A DNA stretch of 64,000 nucleotides. Origin: Bacteroidales bacterium UBA6267. Lineage in GTDB: Bacteria; Bacteroidota; Bacteroidia; Bacteroidales; UBA1556. Shown in pieces: positions 9,859 to 20,145 of the stretch (positions are counted from its first letter, which is position 1; every line of letters begins with the position of its first letter). A model generated the notes under the pieces. That model did not search any database. It was not told the origin of the DNA and saw only the letters and a program-made list of their open reading frames with translations. The stretch covers positions 80,202 to 144,201 of the forward strand of contig DJVB01000061.1 in the NCBI GenBank assembly GCA_002440745.1, written 5' to 3'. Position numbers and translations under genes: made by a program.

Positions 9859-10971
9859 TCAAGCTCTTTTGCGATAGCGCCAGATGGCAAGGCCCATGGT
9901 CAGAAGGGCATAAACGGTGATATGCAGGATTTGACTTGTTACGGCGGTGAAGTCGGAACCTTTGAGCATTACCATTCGCATAAAGTCGATAAAATAGGCA
10001 ATAGGATTTAGAATGTTCAGCATTTGAGTCCATTCGGGCATAGCCTCAACCGGAGTGAATAATCCACTGAGCATGATGAAGATAACGAAGAAAAACCAGG
10101 CCAAGAACATGGCTTGTTGCTGAGTGTCGGTGATGGTGCTGATAAACAAACCTAAACCGAGCACTAAAATCAAATAAATAGCTGCAACTCCAAGAATCAG
10201 CCACACAGAACCTAAGATAGGAATTGCGAAAACTATCTTGGCAATCACCAACCCAAAACATAAGTCGAACATGGCAATGAGCCAAAAAGGGAAAAGCTTT
10301 CCGGCAATGAACTGATATTTTTTTATTGGAGTAACGTTCAATTGTTCGATGGTGCCTATTTCTTTTTCTCTAACGATATTCATTCCCGACAGAAATGCCC
10401 CAATCAAGGAAACTAACAGAACCAAAATTCCGGGAACCATATAGGTTTTATAGTCCAATTCAGGATTATACCAATATCGTGGAGCAACTTGAATTCCGGT
10501 TTCTTTTATGTTAATTCCGGTCAAATTTGTGATGATATCCGTATTAAAACCTAAAACAATTTGATTGGCATATCCAGCCATAAGGTTGGCAGCTGATCCA
10601 TTCACTGCATCCACAATGAGTTGTAAATCAGCTTTTTTGCTAAGAGTAAGTTGTTTTTCAAAATCAGGAGGAATCACCAAAATCATTTCAACTTTTTGCT
10701 GAAGCATCGATTTTTCCAACTGAGAAATATGGTCAGCTTCTGCATAAATATTAAAAAATGGCGAATGTTCAAAACGGCTTTTCAACTCCTTAGAAGTTTG
10801 AGTTTTATCCTGATCCACAAATGCTAAGCTTACATTTTTAATTTCGAAAGTAGCTGTATAAGAAAGGATTAAAAGCTGAACTATGGGAATGACAATGATG
10901 ATAGGTAACATCATTTTATTCCTAAAAATCTGAATAAACTCCTTTTGCAGGAGAAATATTATTGTTCTCAT
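9859..10971 (-). CDS. ABC-2 type export permease (distal subunit of the exporter operon)
   Basis: The 370-residue inner-membrane permease has one N-terminal transmembrane helix (about 20-40), a periplasmic domain of roughly 140 residues and a C-terminal bundle of five helices. The ABC-2 landmark EKEIGTIEQLNVTPI sits at the cytosolic elbow before the bundle. It is the last gene of the minus-strand operon and lies 3 bp after its paralogue. Together they form the YbhS/YbhR-like heterodimer of a tripartite exporter. Drugs, lipids or other hydrophobic compounds are plausible substrates, but the sequence does not decide. Confidence 0.9.
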   Translation of the reverse strand: MRTIIFLLQKEFIQIFRNKMMLPIIIVIPIVQLLILSYTATFEIKNVSLAFVDQDKTQTSKELKSRFEHSPFFNIYAEADHISQLEKSMLQQKVEMILVIPPDFEKQLTLSKKADLQLIVDAVNGSAANLMAGYANQIVLGFNTDIITNLTGINIKETGIQVAPRYWYNPELDYKTYMVPGILVLLVSLIGAFLSGMNIVREKEIGTIEQLNVTPIKKYQFIAGKLFPFWLIAMFDLCFGLVIAKIVFAIPILGSVWLILGVAAIYLILVLGLGLFISTITDTQQQAMFLAWFFFVIFIMLSGLFTPVEAMPEWTQMLNILNPIAYFIDFMRMVMLKGSDFTAVTSQILHITVYALLTMGLAIWRYRKRA

Positions 10972-10974
10972 ATT

Positions 10975-12081
10975 TTAATTTGTTGAGAGTCGAATATTAA
11001 ACTTTTTAACCGATAAACCTATGAAAAACAGAGTCATAGAAAAAATTATCAGGGTTTCTTTCCATAGTTCCGCAATTCCGGCACCTTTCAGAATGATGGC
11101 CTTTACGATGATGATAAACCATTTTCCGGGCATGAGATGTGAAAGCCACTGAAGCACATCCGGCATATTTTTTATCGGAAACACAAAACCTGATAGTAGA
11201 ATTGTGGGTAGTAGCAGGGCAAACATCGACAGCAACATGGCTGTTTGTTGCGAATTGCTCACCGTGCTGATAAAGATGCCTAAGGATAGAGCCATGAGAA
11301 TGAAAAGCAACGCTTCGGCGAGCAAAAGTGTAATGCTGCCGCTGAACGGCATTCCAAAGACAAAAGCCGACAAAAGCAAAATTAGGCCTGCATTAATGAA
11401 CGAAAGCAAGACATAAGGAAACACTTTGCCCAGAATAATCTGAACCGGAGTGATTGGAGAAACCAATAGAATTTCCATTGTGCCAAGCTCCTTTTCGCGA
11501 GCGATGCTGATGGAGGTCATCATTGCCGACACTAACATGAGAATAATGGTAAAAACTCCGGGCACAAACATATAGACGGATTTAAGACTTTCGTTGTATT
11601 TAAAACGTGATTCCACTTGAATCAGAGGCAATGAAGTTGAGCTGCCTTTGATGTTTTGCTGTTGAAAACTGCTTACCACAGCCTGCGTGTAGTTGACCAA
11701 GATGGAAGCCGTATTTGGATCGGAAGCATCGGCAACAACCTGAAGCTCCACTTTTTGGTTTGTGGCAAGTCGCGCCGAAAAATCCTCAGGAATCACAATA
11801 ACTTCCTTTATTTCACCCTGTTGAAATGCGGCTTCAATATCTTTCTCCGAATTGAAAACTTGATCGACAATGAAATAGTCCGAGGAATTGATTTTGTTGA
11901 TAAGCTCAATGCTTTTACTGTCTCCCGACTTGTTGACGATGGCAATATGGGCGTTGTTTAGGTCCATATTTAGGGCAAAACCAAAAAGCAAGATTTGAGC
12001 TATTGGAATGCCAAAAAGTATTGCCATGGATCGGTAATCCCGAAAAATTTGCAGAAATTCTTTTATGATAAATCCTTTCAT
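10975..12081 (-). CDS. ABC-2 type export permease (proximal subunit)
   Basis: This 368-residue paralogue of the following gene has the same layout: an N-terminal helix with FRDYRSMAILFGIPIAQILL, a periplasmic domain, then AREKELGTMEILLVSPI and five helices. It starts 6 bp downstream of the ATPase gene and ends 3 bp before the second permease. Two permeases with two ATPases in one operon match the YbhFSR organisation, except that the two nucleotide-binding domains are separate genes here instead of one fused protein. Confidence 0.9.
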   Translation of the reverse strand: MKGFIIKEFLQIFRDYRSMAILFGIPIAQILLFGFALNMDLNNAHIAIVNKSGDSKSIELINKINSSDYFIVDQVFNSEKDIEAAFQQGEIKEVIVIPEDFSARLATNQKVELQVVADASDPNTASILVNYTQAVVSSFQQQNIKGSSTSLPLIQVESRFKYNESLKSVYMFVPGVFTIILMLVSAMMTSISIAREKELGTMEILLVSPITPVQIILGKVFPYVLLSFINAGLILLLSAFVFGMPFSGSITLLLAEALLFILMALSLGIFISTVSNSQQTAMLLSMFALLLPTILLSGFVFPIKNMPDVLQWLSHLMPGKWFIIIVKAIILKGAGIAELWKETLIIFSMTLFFIGLSVKKFNIRLSTN

Positions 12082-12087
12082 AGTATT

Positions 12088-12828
12088 TTAGTTTTGAGAG
12101 GTATTTTGTTTTCTGGATAATTTCAAGAAAATCTCACTGATATTCTGTGTGTTAAACTCTTTCTTCAGTTTGCTTGGACTATCTAATGCTTCTATTTTTC
12201 CATCGACCATAATGGTGATTCTATCGCAATACTCGGCCTCATCCATATAGTGAGTTGTTACGAAAATAGTTTTTCCATGTGCAGCTTCCAAATAAATCAT
12301 ATCCCAAAACTGCCGCCGCGTGATTGGGTCAACGCCGCTGGTGGGTTCATCCAGAAATATTATGGCCGGATTATGGACATTTGCCACCGAAAAAGCTAAT
12401 TTCTGCTTGATGCCTAAAGGCAAATCTATAACCTTGCGTCCTTCAAATTCTTCAAGGTTCAACTTTTTTACATATTCTTTGATTTTCGATTGAATTTCAA
12501 CCCTTTTCAATCCATAAATACCTCCATAAAACCGGATGTTTTCGGCAATTGTCAGGTCGTCGTAGAGACTAAATCTCTGGCTCATATATCCAATGTTTTT
12601 CTTTATGAGTTCCGATTGTTTATAGGCGTCGAAACCGGCCACCGTTACCTGTCCGGAGCTGGGTTTAGAAAGCCCGCAAAGGATTTTGATGGCGGTAGTT
12701 TTGCCTGCACCATTGGCACCAAGAAATCCGAAAACCTCTCCTTTATCCACTTCAAAATTGAGCTTATTAACTGCCGTAAAGGTTCCAAACTTTTTTGTTA
12801 AATCTCTGACTACAACTGCTTTATTCAT
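12088..12828 (-). CDS. ABC transporter ATP-binding protein (exporter subunit)
   Basis: The 246-residue nucleotide-binding subunit has Walker A GANGAGKTT, a signature region that reads LPLGIKQKL in place of LSGGQ, Walker B IIFLDEPTSGVDP and the switch His in VTTHYMDEAEYCD. The degenerate signature makes it likely that its partner ATPase (12821-13738) supplies the canonical half of one ATP site. The two coding regions overlap by 8 bp, which suggests translational coupling. Confidence 0.92.
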   Translation of the reverse strand: MNKAVVVRDLTKKFGTFTAVNKLNFEVDKGEVFGFLGANGAGKTTAIKILCGLSKPSSGQVTVAGFDAYKQSELIKKNIGYMSQRFSLYDDLTIAENIRFYGGIYGLKRVEIQSKIKEYVKKLNLEEFEGRKVIDLPLGIKQKLAFSVANVHNPAIIFLDEPTSGVDPITRRQFWDMIYLEAAHGKTIFVTTHYMDEAEYCDRITIMVDGKIEALDSPSKLKKEFNTQNISEIFLKLSRKQNTSQN

Positions 12829-13738
12829 GGTTTCCTTTCATTAAATCCATAAAACAATCTTCGATGGATGCGTTTATTTTTTCTATTTCTAAATCTTCAT
12901 GCTTCTTTTGTTGCAGGTAAATACGAAGTAAATCAGCATCCTTATCATCGCTCCCAATCCAATGAATGGAATCGCCAAACCAATAGAAAGAATCCGTTTT
13001 TCCAAAGGTTTCAATGTCTTTTGATAGGGAATTCCGGTTGATGGATTTTACCGAAAAAAGAGGTTTAGAGAAGTTTTCCATTATGTTTTGCGGCGAATCT
13101 GTTTGTAAGATTTTGCCTTTTTGAATCAATGCCACCTTGTCGCAAAGTGCTGCTTCGTCCATGTAGGGAGTGGAAACCACAATGGTGATTCCATGATTTT
13201 TGAGCTTTCGCAACATTTCCCAAAACTCGGCCCTTGAAACCACGTCAACACCGGTGGTTGGCTCATCCAAAAAGAGTAAGTCAGGCTTATGAATCAAGGC
13301 GCAGCTTAACGCCAATTTTTGTTTCATTCCGCCCGAAAGTTTGCCTGCAAGGCGATTTTTGAACGGGGCAATTTGGTCGTAAATGTCTTTAATCAAGTGA
13401 TAATTTTCCTCAATGGAAGTCTTGAAAAGCTTTGCAAAAAAATTCAAGTTTTCTTCCACTGTTAAATCCTGATACAACGAAAAACGACCGGGCATATAAC
13501 CCAATAGAGGTCTGAGCTTACGAAAATCGTTCACCACGTCTAAACCTAAAACTTTGGCCTTACCTTGTGTTGGCAACAGGAGGGAAGTAAGAATGCGAAA
13601 AAGGGTAGTTTTTCCGGCACCATCCGGTCCGATAAAACCGAATAGGGTTCCCGATTCGATGCTCATATTCAGAGGTTTAAGCGCTTTCACTAAACCATAA
13701 TTATGAGCCAAATTTTCTATTTCTATAGCCGTTTTCAT
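12821..13738 (-). CDS. ABC transporter ATP-binding protein (exporter subunit)
   Basis: The 305-residue ATPase has Walker A GPDGAGKTT, canonical signature LSGGMKQKL and Walker B LLFLDEPTTGVDV. The H-loop position in VVSTPYMDEAALCD carries Pro where His is usual, so hydrolysis at that site may be impaired. A C-terminal extension of about 80 residues (220-305) follows the core, as in YbhF-like halves. It overlaps the preceding HlyD gene by 4 bp (ATGA type) and the next ATPase by 8 bp, so it belongs to one tightly packed operon. Confidence 0.92.
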   Translation of the reverse strand: MKTAIEIENLAHNYGLVKALKPLNMSIESGTLFGFIGPDGAGKTTLFRILTSLLLPTQGKAKVLGLDVVNDFRKLRPLLGYMPGRFSLYQDLTVEENLNFFAKLFKTSIEENYHLIKDIYDQIAPFKNRLAGKLSGGMKQKLALSCALIHKPDLLFLDEPTTGVDVVSRAEFWEMLRKLKNHGITIVVSTPYMDEAALCDKVALIQKGKILQTDSPQNIMENFSKPLFSVKSINRNSLSKDIETFGKTDSFYWFGDSIHWIGSDDKDADLLRIYLQQKKHEDLEIEKINASIEDCFMDLMKGNHE

Positions 13739-14625
13739 TTCTTGAACTTAACTTCTCCCGGCATTCCAATTTTTAGGCTGCCATCATTTTCGACTCTGAT
13801 TTTTACCGCGTAAACCAAATTCACACGTTCCTCACGAGTTTGAATGGTTTTTGGCGTAAACTCGGCTTGCTCCGAAATCCAGAATACGATTCCTTGCATT
13901 TCCTTCAGTCCGCCCTGACCATCGTCCACTACAACTATAACCGGTTGATTTAGTTTTACATCCGGCAATATTTCCCCACTCAGGTATGCTTTAAGGGTCA
14001 GATTTTTCATATCGGCAATTTCGTAGAGTGGCTTTCCGGGTGCAGTAATTTCACCTTTCATCGCAATCTTGGATAAAACAGTGCCTGCAACCGTATTGGT
14101 CAAACGTGTTTTTTTCAGATTATAATTCAGTTCGTCAATTTGTGCCTTCAATTGATCTTGTTGACTTTCAAGAGTTTGCATTTGGGAAATTATTGAAGAT
14201 TTCTGTTTTTCTAAAACCAAAATCTGACCTTCAACATCATCCGCTTGCTTTTGTGTCGCTGATCCCGATTCTAAAAGATTTTTAACTCTTTTTTGGTCTC
14301 GTTTAAGATTTTCCATTTGTTGATCGATGACCTCTGCCTGAGAATTTACTTGTATCACGTTGGATTGTAATACATTGAGGCTTGCTTCTAATTGTTGTTT
14401 TTTATAGAAAAGGTTCATACTGTCGATTTGGCCAATTGGTTGTCCTTTTTCTAAAACATTGCCTTCTTCAACCGAAAACTCCTCTAAAAGTCCGGCTACC
14501 TCTGACGATACAGTGACGGTTTCGGTTTGAAAATAGCCATAAGCATCCGAATCCGAGTTTTCGTTTGAACAAGCTGCGAAGGTAGCAGCTACGATTGCGA
14601 TGATAAGATATTTATACATATTCAT
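13735..14625 (-). CDS. HlyD/YbhG-like periplasmic adaptor lipoprotein
   Basis: The 296-residue membrane-fusion protein has an N-terminal lipobox (TFAAC, Cys about 19), so it is probably a lipoprotein. A biotinyl-lipoyl half-motif (VEEGNVLEKGQPIGQID) is followed by a long coiled-coil hairpin (about 75-170, Gln/Lys rich), the second lipoyl half (NTVAGTVLSKIAMKGEITAPG) and a beta-barrel domain. It would bridge the ABC-2 permeases and the TolC-like channel of the same operon. Confidence 0.9.
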   Translation of the reverse strand: MNMYKYLIIAIVAATFAACSNENSDSDAYGYFQTETVTVSSEVAGLLEEFSVEEGNVLEKGQPIGQIDSMNLFYKKQQLEASLNVLQSNVIQVNSQAEVIDQQMENLKRDQKRVKNLLESGSATQKQADDVEGQILVLEKQKSSIISQMQTLESQQDQLKAQIDELNYNLKKTRLTNTVAGTVLSKIAMKGEITAPGKPLYEIADMKNLTLKAYLSGEILPDVKLNQPVIVVVDDGQGGLKEMQGIVFWISEQAEFTPKTIQTREERVNLVYAVKIRVENDGSLKIGMPGEVKFKK

Positions 14626-14651
14626 TTGTTAAATAATTTATATTCAGTTAA

Positions 14652-15899
14652 TTAAAGATTTCCTAAAGCAAAGAGATAGTTAGATTTTGCCAAGCTGAGT
14701 TTAAGTTGTGCATTCTTTTGATCTAAAAGGGCTTTCTGATAATTTTGCAAGTCTTTTACGTAATCAGATGTGGTTATTTCTCCCATTTTCTGACGGGAAT
14801 CAGCCGACTCTAACACCTTTTTTCTCAGCTCAATGAGTTGTTCAGTTTTTTCTAAAATACTTGTTTGAGCTGCAATTTCACCTTTTAAAGAAAGCAACTC
14901 AGCATCTAAATTGGTGGTGAAGACTTCTTTTTGGTTTTCGATAAGAGAAGTTTGGAGGTCCAGAATTTGGTTTTGTCGCGATGTTCGGTTCCAATTCCAC
15001 AGTTGCCACTGAAATCCAACTCCAATAATGGCAAAAGTGGAAAAATCGTTGCTGAGGTAATTTAGCCCGGGCCGACCATATCCTAAAGTAGAAAAAGCGA
15101 AAACATTCGGGCGTTGGGCTGCATTATTCAGATTTTTTGTCAAAGAAATTTTTTGTTGATTGAAACTCAGTAGTTTCATTTCAGGTCGATTTTGAGCTTC
15201 CGAAAAATGGATGCTTTCGTCTGGAATTTCCAAATTTGTGACATTTAAACCGGTATAAAATTGTAATTTTTCCTGCAAGGTTTTGAGTTGGGTTTCTAAA
15301 GCTATTTGATTGATTTCTATCGTTGTTAGCTCCGATTTTAATAAATTCTTAGAGTCTTGACTCATCATTCCTTGTTGTTCAAGTTGGGTCAAATCTTCCA
15401 ATTTTTGTGTAAGAATGGCCTTTTGGGTTTTCAAAACATCTAAATTGTTTTCAACTAATAGAATTTGGTAGTAATTGAAAATCAGGATTTGTTTCAACTT
15501 GTTAATTTCAATCTGGTTTTGGGTGTTGTTGATGGCATTATCCTGCTTCGATAATTCCTTTTTTGCTTTCACTAAACCTCCGTTATAGATAGATTGACTT
15601 ATTTCCAACTGAATTTTATATTGGTCTTGATTCAATGCCGGAATATCAACTCCGGGCAGCTTGATGGGTAATTCCAATGCTTGAGATTGCCAGGTAGCTT
15701 GGCCGGCAATCTTGACTTGAGGCAGATTGATGGAAGAGGAAATCTGGGATTCCGTTTCCAAGATTTGGTTATAAACTTCGGACTGATGACTTATTGCATA
15801 ACGTGCTATGGCCGAGTCGAGGCATTGGCGCAGGGTAACTTGCTGACCATAAGCCGAAAAGGTTAAAACCAATAAAACATGGATGAGTAATTTGTTCAT
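14652..15899 (-). CDS. TolC-family outer-membrane efflux channel
   Basis: The 415-residue protein has a Sec signal peptide (cleavage near AYGQQ, residue 19) and two related halves of long amphipathic coiled-coil helices separated by strand segments, as in TolC/OprM. The VTLRQCLDSAIARY segment right after the signal is typical of the family. It lies between the TetR regulator and the HlyD adaptor in the operon and would be the outer-membrane exit of the exporter. Confidence 0.9.
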   Translation of the reverse strand: MNKLLIHVLLVLTFSAYGQQVTLRQCLDSAIARYAISHQSEVYNQILETESQISSSINLPQVKIAGQATWQSQALELPIKLPGVDIPALNQDQYKIQLEISQSIYNGGLVKAKKELSKQDNAINNTQNQIEINKLKQILIFNYYQILLVENNLDVLKTQKAILTQKLEDLTQLEQQGMMSQDSKNLLKSELTTIEINQIALETQLKTLQEKLQFYTGLNVTNLEIPDESIHFSEAQNRPEMKLLSFNQQKISLTKNLNNAAQRPNVFAFSTLGYGRPGLNYLSNDFSTFAIIGVGFQWQLWNWNRTSRQNQILDLQTSLIENQKEVFTTNLDAELLSLKGEIAAQTSILEKTEQLIELRKKVLESADSRQKMGEITTSDYVKDLQNYQKALLDQKNAQLKLSLAKSNYLFALGNL

Positions 15900-15905
15900 G
15901 TCTTT

Positions 15906-16529
15906 TTATTTAAAGTTTGGATTTTTGATAGATCTGATAATAAAGTCGCTCACATGATTTTTGCGCTCCGCAAGCAGTGTGGCGTATTGTTTTTTGTCGC
16001 CGTTAAACAAAATCATGGTTGCTATGGGACTTGCCACAATTGGGAATATCGACATAGCTAATACATTAAGAATAATGTGTTCCGGTCTGATATTTAGGAT
16101 GGTTCCCTTTGTGATTTCAGCCTCAATTTGGCTTTTAATTGGAGAAATATCCGGAGCAATTTCCTGTACAATTTTCGCAATTGACGAAGGATTATTGGCA
16201 AGCTCGTGAATGATGAAGCCGGGAATATGTGGATGTTTAGCCAATATATTAAGGTAGTTTTCTACGAATGCTTCGATTTTTTCAAAGAAATCTAAATCTT
16301 GTCTTTCGAAAACATTTAAGATTCGTGGGATAAAAAGTTTGAAAGCATTTTTAAAAATCACCTCAAAAAGCTTCTGTTTTGATCGAAAATAGTAGTGCAA
16401 TAGCGCTTTGTTTATTCCGGCCTTGTCGGCGATTGCTTGCATGCGTGCGCCTTCAAAACCTCGTTCAATAAATTCATATTCAGCAGCTTGAATGATGTTT
16501 TCTTCTGTATTATTTTTGTTCATTTTCAT
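15906..16529 (-). CDS. TetR-family transcriptional regulator of the exporter operon
   Basis: The 207-residue protein has an N-terminal TetR helix-turn-helix (about 10-56; AIADKAGINKALLHYYFRSKQKLF) and an all-helical ligand domain. It is the first gene of the seven-gene exporter operon and lies 6 bp before the TolC gene, so it probably represses its own operon. A second ATG at 16523 is possible. Three 13-bp direct repeats immediately upstream are candidate operators. The inducer is unknown. Confidence 0.92.
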   Translation of the reverse strand: MKMNKNNTEENIIQAAEYEFIERGFEGARMQAIADKAGINKALLHYYFRSKQKLFEVIFKNAFKLFIPRILNVFERQDLDFFEKIEAFVENYLNILAKHPHIPGFIIHELANNPSSIAKIVQEIAPDISPIKSQIEAEITKGTILNIRPEHIILNVLAMSIFPIVASPIATMILFNGDKKQYATLLAERKNHVSDFIIRSIKNPNFK

Positions 16530-16567
16530 TAACCATTTAATTTAACCATATAATTTAACCAGATGGT
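16529..16567 (-). promoter_or_regulatory. Three 13-bp direct repeats upstream of the tetR-exporter operon (candidate operator)
   Basis: The heptamer TTAACCA occurs at 16529, 16542 and 16555, so the unit TTAACCATNTAAT repeats with a 13-bp period directly upstream of and touching the tetR start codon. The position suits an autoregulatory operator. TetR sites are usually palindromes, and here only partial dyads such as TTAA-N-TTAA are visible, so binding by this regulator is an inference. Confidence 0.5.
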
Positions 16568-16718
16568 CAAAAGTAATATGGTTTTTTTTACTTCCAACAT
16601 TTATTTTCAAAAAAAATTGAATTTAAAATAGTTTTCCTATAAACTTATGAAGTTTCAAAAAATGTAAAATATATAAAACCTAATTCAAATTGTGTAACTC
16701 TTTCATTTATAATGCTAA

Positions 16719-16726
16719 TAGTTTTG
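16719..16726 (+). promoter_or_regulatory. Bacteroidota -7 promoter element (TAnnTTTG) before the SDR gene
   Basis: TAGTTTTG matches the -7 consensus TAnnTTTG of Bacteroidota primary sigma factors and lies 30 bp before the chosen ATG at 16757. No convincing -33 TTTG was found at the right spacing. Confidence 0.45.
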
Positions 16727-16756
16727 TACAGTTCAATAATTATAATAAATTCAAAT

Positions 16757-17515
16757 ATGAAAAGAGCAGAAAATAAAGTTGTCATTGTAACTGGTGGAGC
16801 TTTGGGAATTGGTCGTGAAACATGTATATTATTAGCGCAACAGGGAGCGAAAGTAGCTGTTACAGATGTGCTTGACAAAGAAGGTTCAAAATTGGTAGAA
16901 GATATAAAAAAGTTTGGTGGAGAAGCAAAATTCTGGCATTTGGATGTGGCAAAGGAAAAAGAAGTTGAAAGCGTTTTTTCTGAGGTTATCAAAGAATTTG
17001 GAAGGCTTGATGCAACTGTAAATAATGCAGGAATTGCAGGAGTTGATAAGCCTACTCACGAACTTACCGAAAAGGATTGGGATGCGGTAATGAATGTAAA
17101 TGTAAAAGGGGTTTTCTTTTGTACAAAACATGCCATAGCCTACATGAAGAAATCGGGAGGCGGAAGCATTGTCAACCTTTCATCAATTTATGGTATTGTT
17201 GGCGCGGGAGATATACCAACCTATCACGCATCTAAAGGGGCTGTGAGACTGATGACAAAAAATGATGCGTTAATATATGCAAAAGACCATATAAGAGTGA
17301 ATTCAGTGCATCCTGGTTTTATTTGGACGCCATTAGTTGAAGAGCTTGGAAAAAACATTCCGGGGTTTAGAAAGAATCTTGATAGTTTGCATCCAATAGG
17401 ACATGTTGGGGAAGCCCTTGATATTGCTTATGGGATTCTTTACCTTATTTCTGACGAATCAAAATTTGTGACTGGTAGTGAGTTGGTTATTGATGGCGGT
17501 TATACCTGCAAATAA
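16757..17515 (+). CDS. Short-chain dehydrogenase/reductase (classical SDR)
   Basis: The 252-residue NAD(P)-dependent oxidoreductase has the cofactor motif TGGALGIG (12-19), NNAG, the catalytic Ser 142 or 143, and YHASK with Tyr156 and Lys160. It ends in VTGSELVIDGGYTCK, typical of 3-oxoacyl-ACP reductase-like or cyclohexanol dehydrogenase-like SDRs. The frame is open further upstream to 16712, but those residues are hydrophobic and unrelated to the family, and the promoter box falls there, so the ATG at 16757 is preferred. The substrate cannot be told. The gene stands alone between the exporter operon and the ATPase operon. Confidence 0.9.
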   Translation: MKRAENKVVIVTGGALGIGRETCILLAQQGAKVAVTDVLDKEGSKLVEDIKKFGGEAKFWHLDVAKEKEVESVFSEVIKEFGRLDATVNNAGIAGVDKPTHELTEKDWDAVMNVNVKGVFFCTKHAIAYMKKSGGGSIVNLSSIYGIVGAGDIPTYHASKGAVRLMTKNDALIYAKDHIRVNSVHPGFIWTPLVEELGKNIPGFRKNLDSLHPIGHVGEALDIAYGILYLISDESKFVTGSELVIDGGYTCK

Positions 17516-17709
17516 ATAAGATGAGAGCTAATACTTCGGTGTGAAAAAGATGCCAATGAAGCCCGACTTTTTAGCTTGGGCTCGTTGGTTTTCTTTCTTT
17601 ATTATTTGAAAAACTCAACAATGTGAATAATGTAATTAATTTCCTAAATTGTATAACATTTATCGGATTGTATTTCCTGTTCTTTGTTATCTAAATAGGA
17701 TAAGATTAA

Positions 17710-19110
<1,401 letters not shown>

Positions 19111-19131
19111 TAATTTAAAACACTAAAAACA

Positions 19132-19521
19132 ATGGAACTAAAAATACTTCTACCTTATCGGATTTTTGCTGAAATCAAAAATGTCAGCAGCATTGTTGCA
19201 GAAACAATTGAAGGTTCTTTTGGATTATTGCCCCAACGACTCGATTGTGTTGCTGCCATTGTTCCAAGCATTTTTAGCTATGAAACTGAATCCAAAAACA
19301 AGTATTACTTAGCTGTGGATGAAGGTGTTTTAGTGAAAACCGGAAGTCAGGTAATGCTGTCGGTGCGAAATGCTTATGGCAGTGCAGTACTTAAAAAGCT
19401 TCGTGATTCGGTCGAAAATGAGTACAAAAATTTGGATAGCAAAGAAAAAGTAATTCGTTCTGAGATGGCTAAGATGGAAAGTAGATTCCTACTCAATTTA
19501 GACAAATTTAAGAACGATTAA
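19132..19521 (+). CDS. atpC: N-type F-ATPase epsilon subunit
   Basis: The 129-residue protein has an N-terminal beta-sandwich (MELKILLPYRIFAEIKNVSSIVAETIEGSFGLLP in pattern) with the GSFGLLPQR turn of epsilon subunits, and a helical C-terminal part. It follows atpD by 21 bp, as in all N-ATPase operons. It couples the rotor to the head and may inhibit hydrolysis. Confidence 0.88.
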   Translation: MELKILLPYRIFAEIKNVSSIVAETIEGSFGLLPQRLDCVAAIVPSIFSYETESKNKYYLAVDEGVLVKTGSQVMLSVRNAYGSAVLKKLRDSVENEYKNLDSKEKVIRSEMAKMESRFLLNLDKFKND

Positions 19522-19523
19522 CC

Positions 19524-19844
19524 ATGCAATATTCTGACAATATGAAGGCTAAAAATTTTAGTAAGCAAGTTGGTGAAAAAGCTCAACGCAAAATCAAAGC
19601 GCTGGGTAACGATAAAAAAGGCGTTTGGTTTGGCCTTGGAATGATGGGAATAGTTGGTTGGTCCATTGTTGTTCCAACGTTTTTTGGTGCTTTTTTAGGA
19701 ATTTGGTTTGACGGCTTTTGGCCCGAAACATTTTCGTGGACTTTAACCGGCTTGATTTTAGGGCTGCTTGCCGGATGCTTCATCGCATGGACTTGGTTAA
19801 AAAAAGAAAATAAAGAAATAAATAGAAATGGTGATGATGATTAG
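19524..19844 (+). CDS. atpQ: AtpQ-like membrane protein of the N-ATPase (AtpI/F0F1 subunit family)
   Basis: The 106-residue protein has a basic N-terminus and two transmembrane helices (about 36-58 and 68-90). The first contains GLGMMGIVGWSIVVPTFFGA and the second TGLILGLLAGCFIAWTWL, the pattern of F0F1-ATPase subunit/AtpQ proteins. It is 2 bp from atpC and overlaps atpR by 17 bp. AtpQ and AtpR are thought to help ring assembly or Mg transport; the role is inferred from family context. Met7 at 19542 is an alternative start. Confidence 0.82.
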   Translation: MQYSDNMKAKNFSKQVGEKAQRKIKALGNDKKGVWFGLGMMGIVGWSIVVPTFFGAFLGIWFDGFWPETFSWTLTGLILGLLAGCFIAWTWLKKENKEINRNGDDD

Positions 19845-20145
19845 TGTTTTAGGTTGGATTCTGGCTTTTATTACGGGCATTGTACTTGGAGTGTTTTTCT
19901 TTGGAGGACTCTGGATTACTGTAAAAAAAGCAATTGCCTCAAAAACACCTGCAATCTGGTTTTTTACCAGTTTCGTTCTACGTGTCAGTGTGGTAATTAT
20001 GGGTTTTTATTATATTTTACCGACAGGTTGGCAAGGTCTCATTTTTTCTTCAATTGGTTTTATAATAGCTCGCTTTGCTGTGGCTTATTATACAAAATTG
20101 GCGGATAAAAAACAAATAAGAATGGAGGTTTTCCATGAAACTTAG
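19828..20145 (+). CDS. atpR: AtpR-like membrane protein of the N-ATPase
   Basis: The 105-residue protein has three hydrophobic helices (about 5-30, 40-60 and 66-88). FVLRVSVVIMGFYYIL carries the conserved membrane Arg that N-ATPase AtpR proteins are reported to use against the c-ring carboxylate. It overlaps atpQ upstream by 17 bp and atpB downstream by 11 bp, so the three are translationally coupled. Family identity rests on position and this motif. Confidence 0.82.
   Translation: MVMMISVLGWILAFITGIVLGVFFFGGLWITVKKAIASKTPAIWFFTSFVLRVSVVIMGFYYILPTGWQGLIFSSIGFIIARFAVAYYTKLADKKQIRMEVFHET

Noticed and set aside
9622..10011. Plus-strand 129-codon frame across the lysC-permease junction
   Set aside because: It is antisense to lysC and the permease and has no domain.
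17535..17600. Terminator after the SDR gene (AGCCC...GGGCT followed by T-rich DNA)
   Set aside because: The stem is only five pairs around 17557-17581 and the T-rich stretch is interrupted; too weak to annotate.
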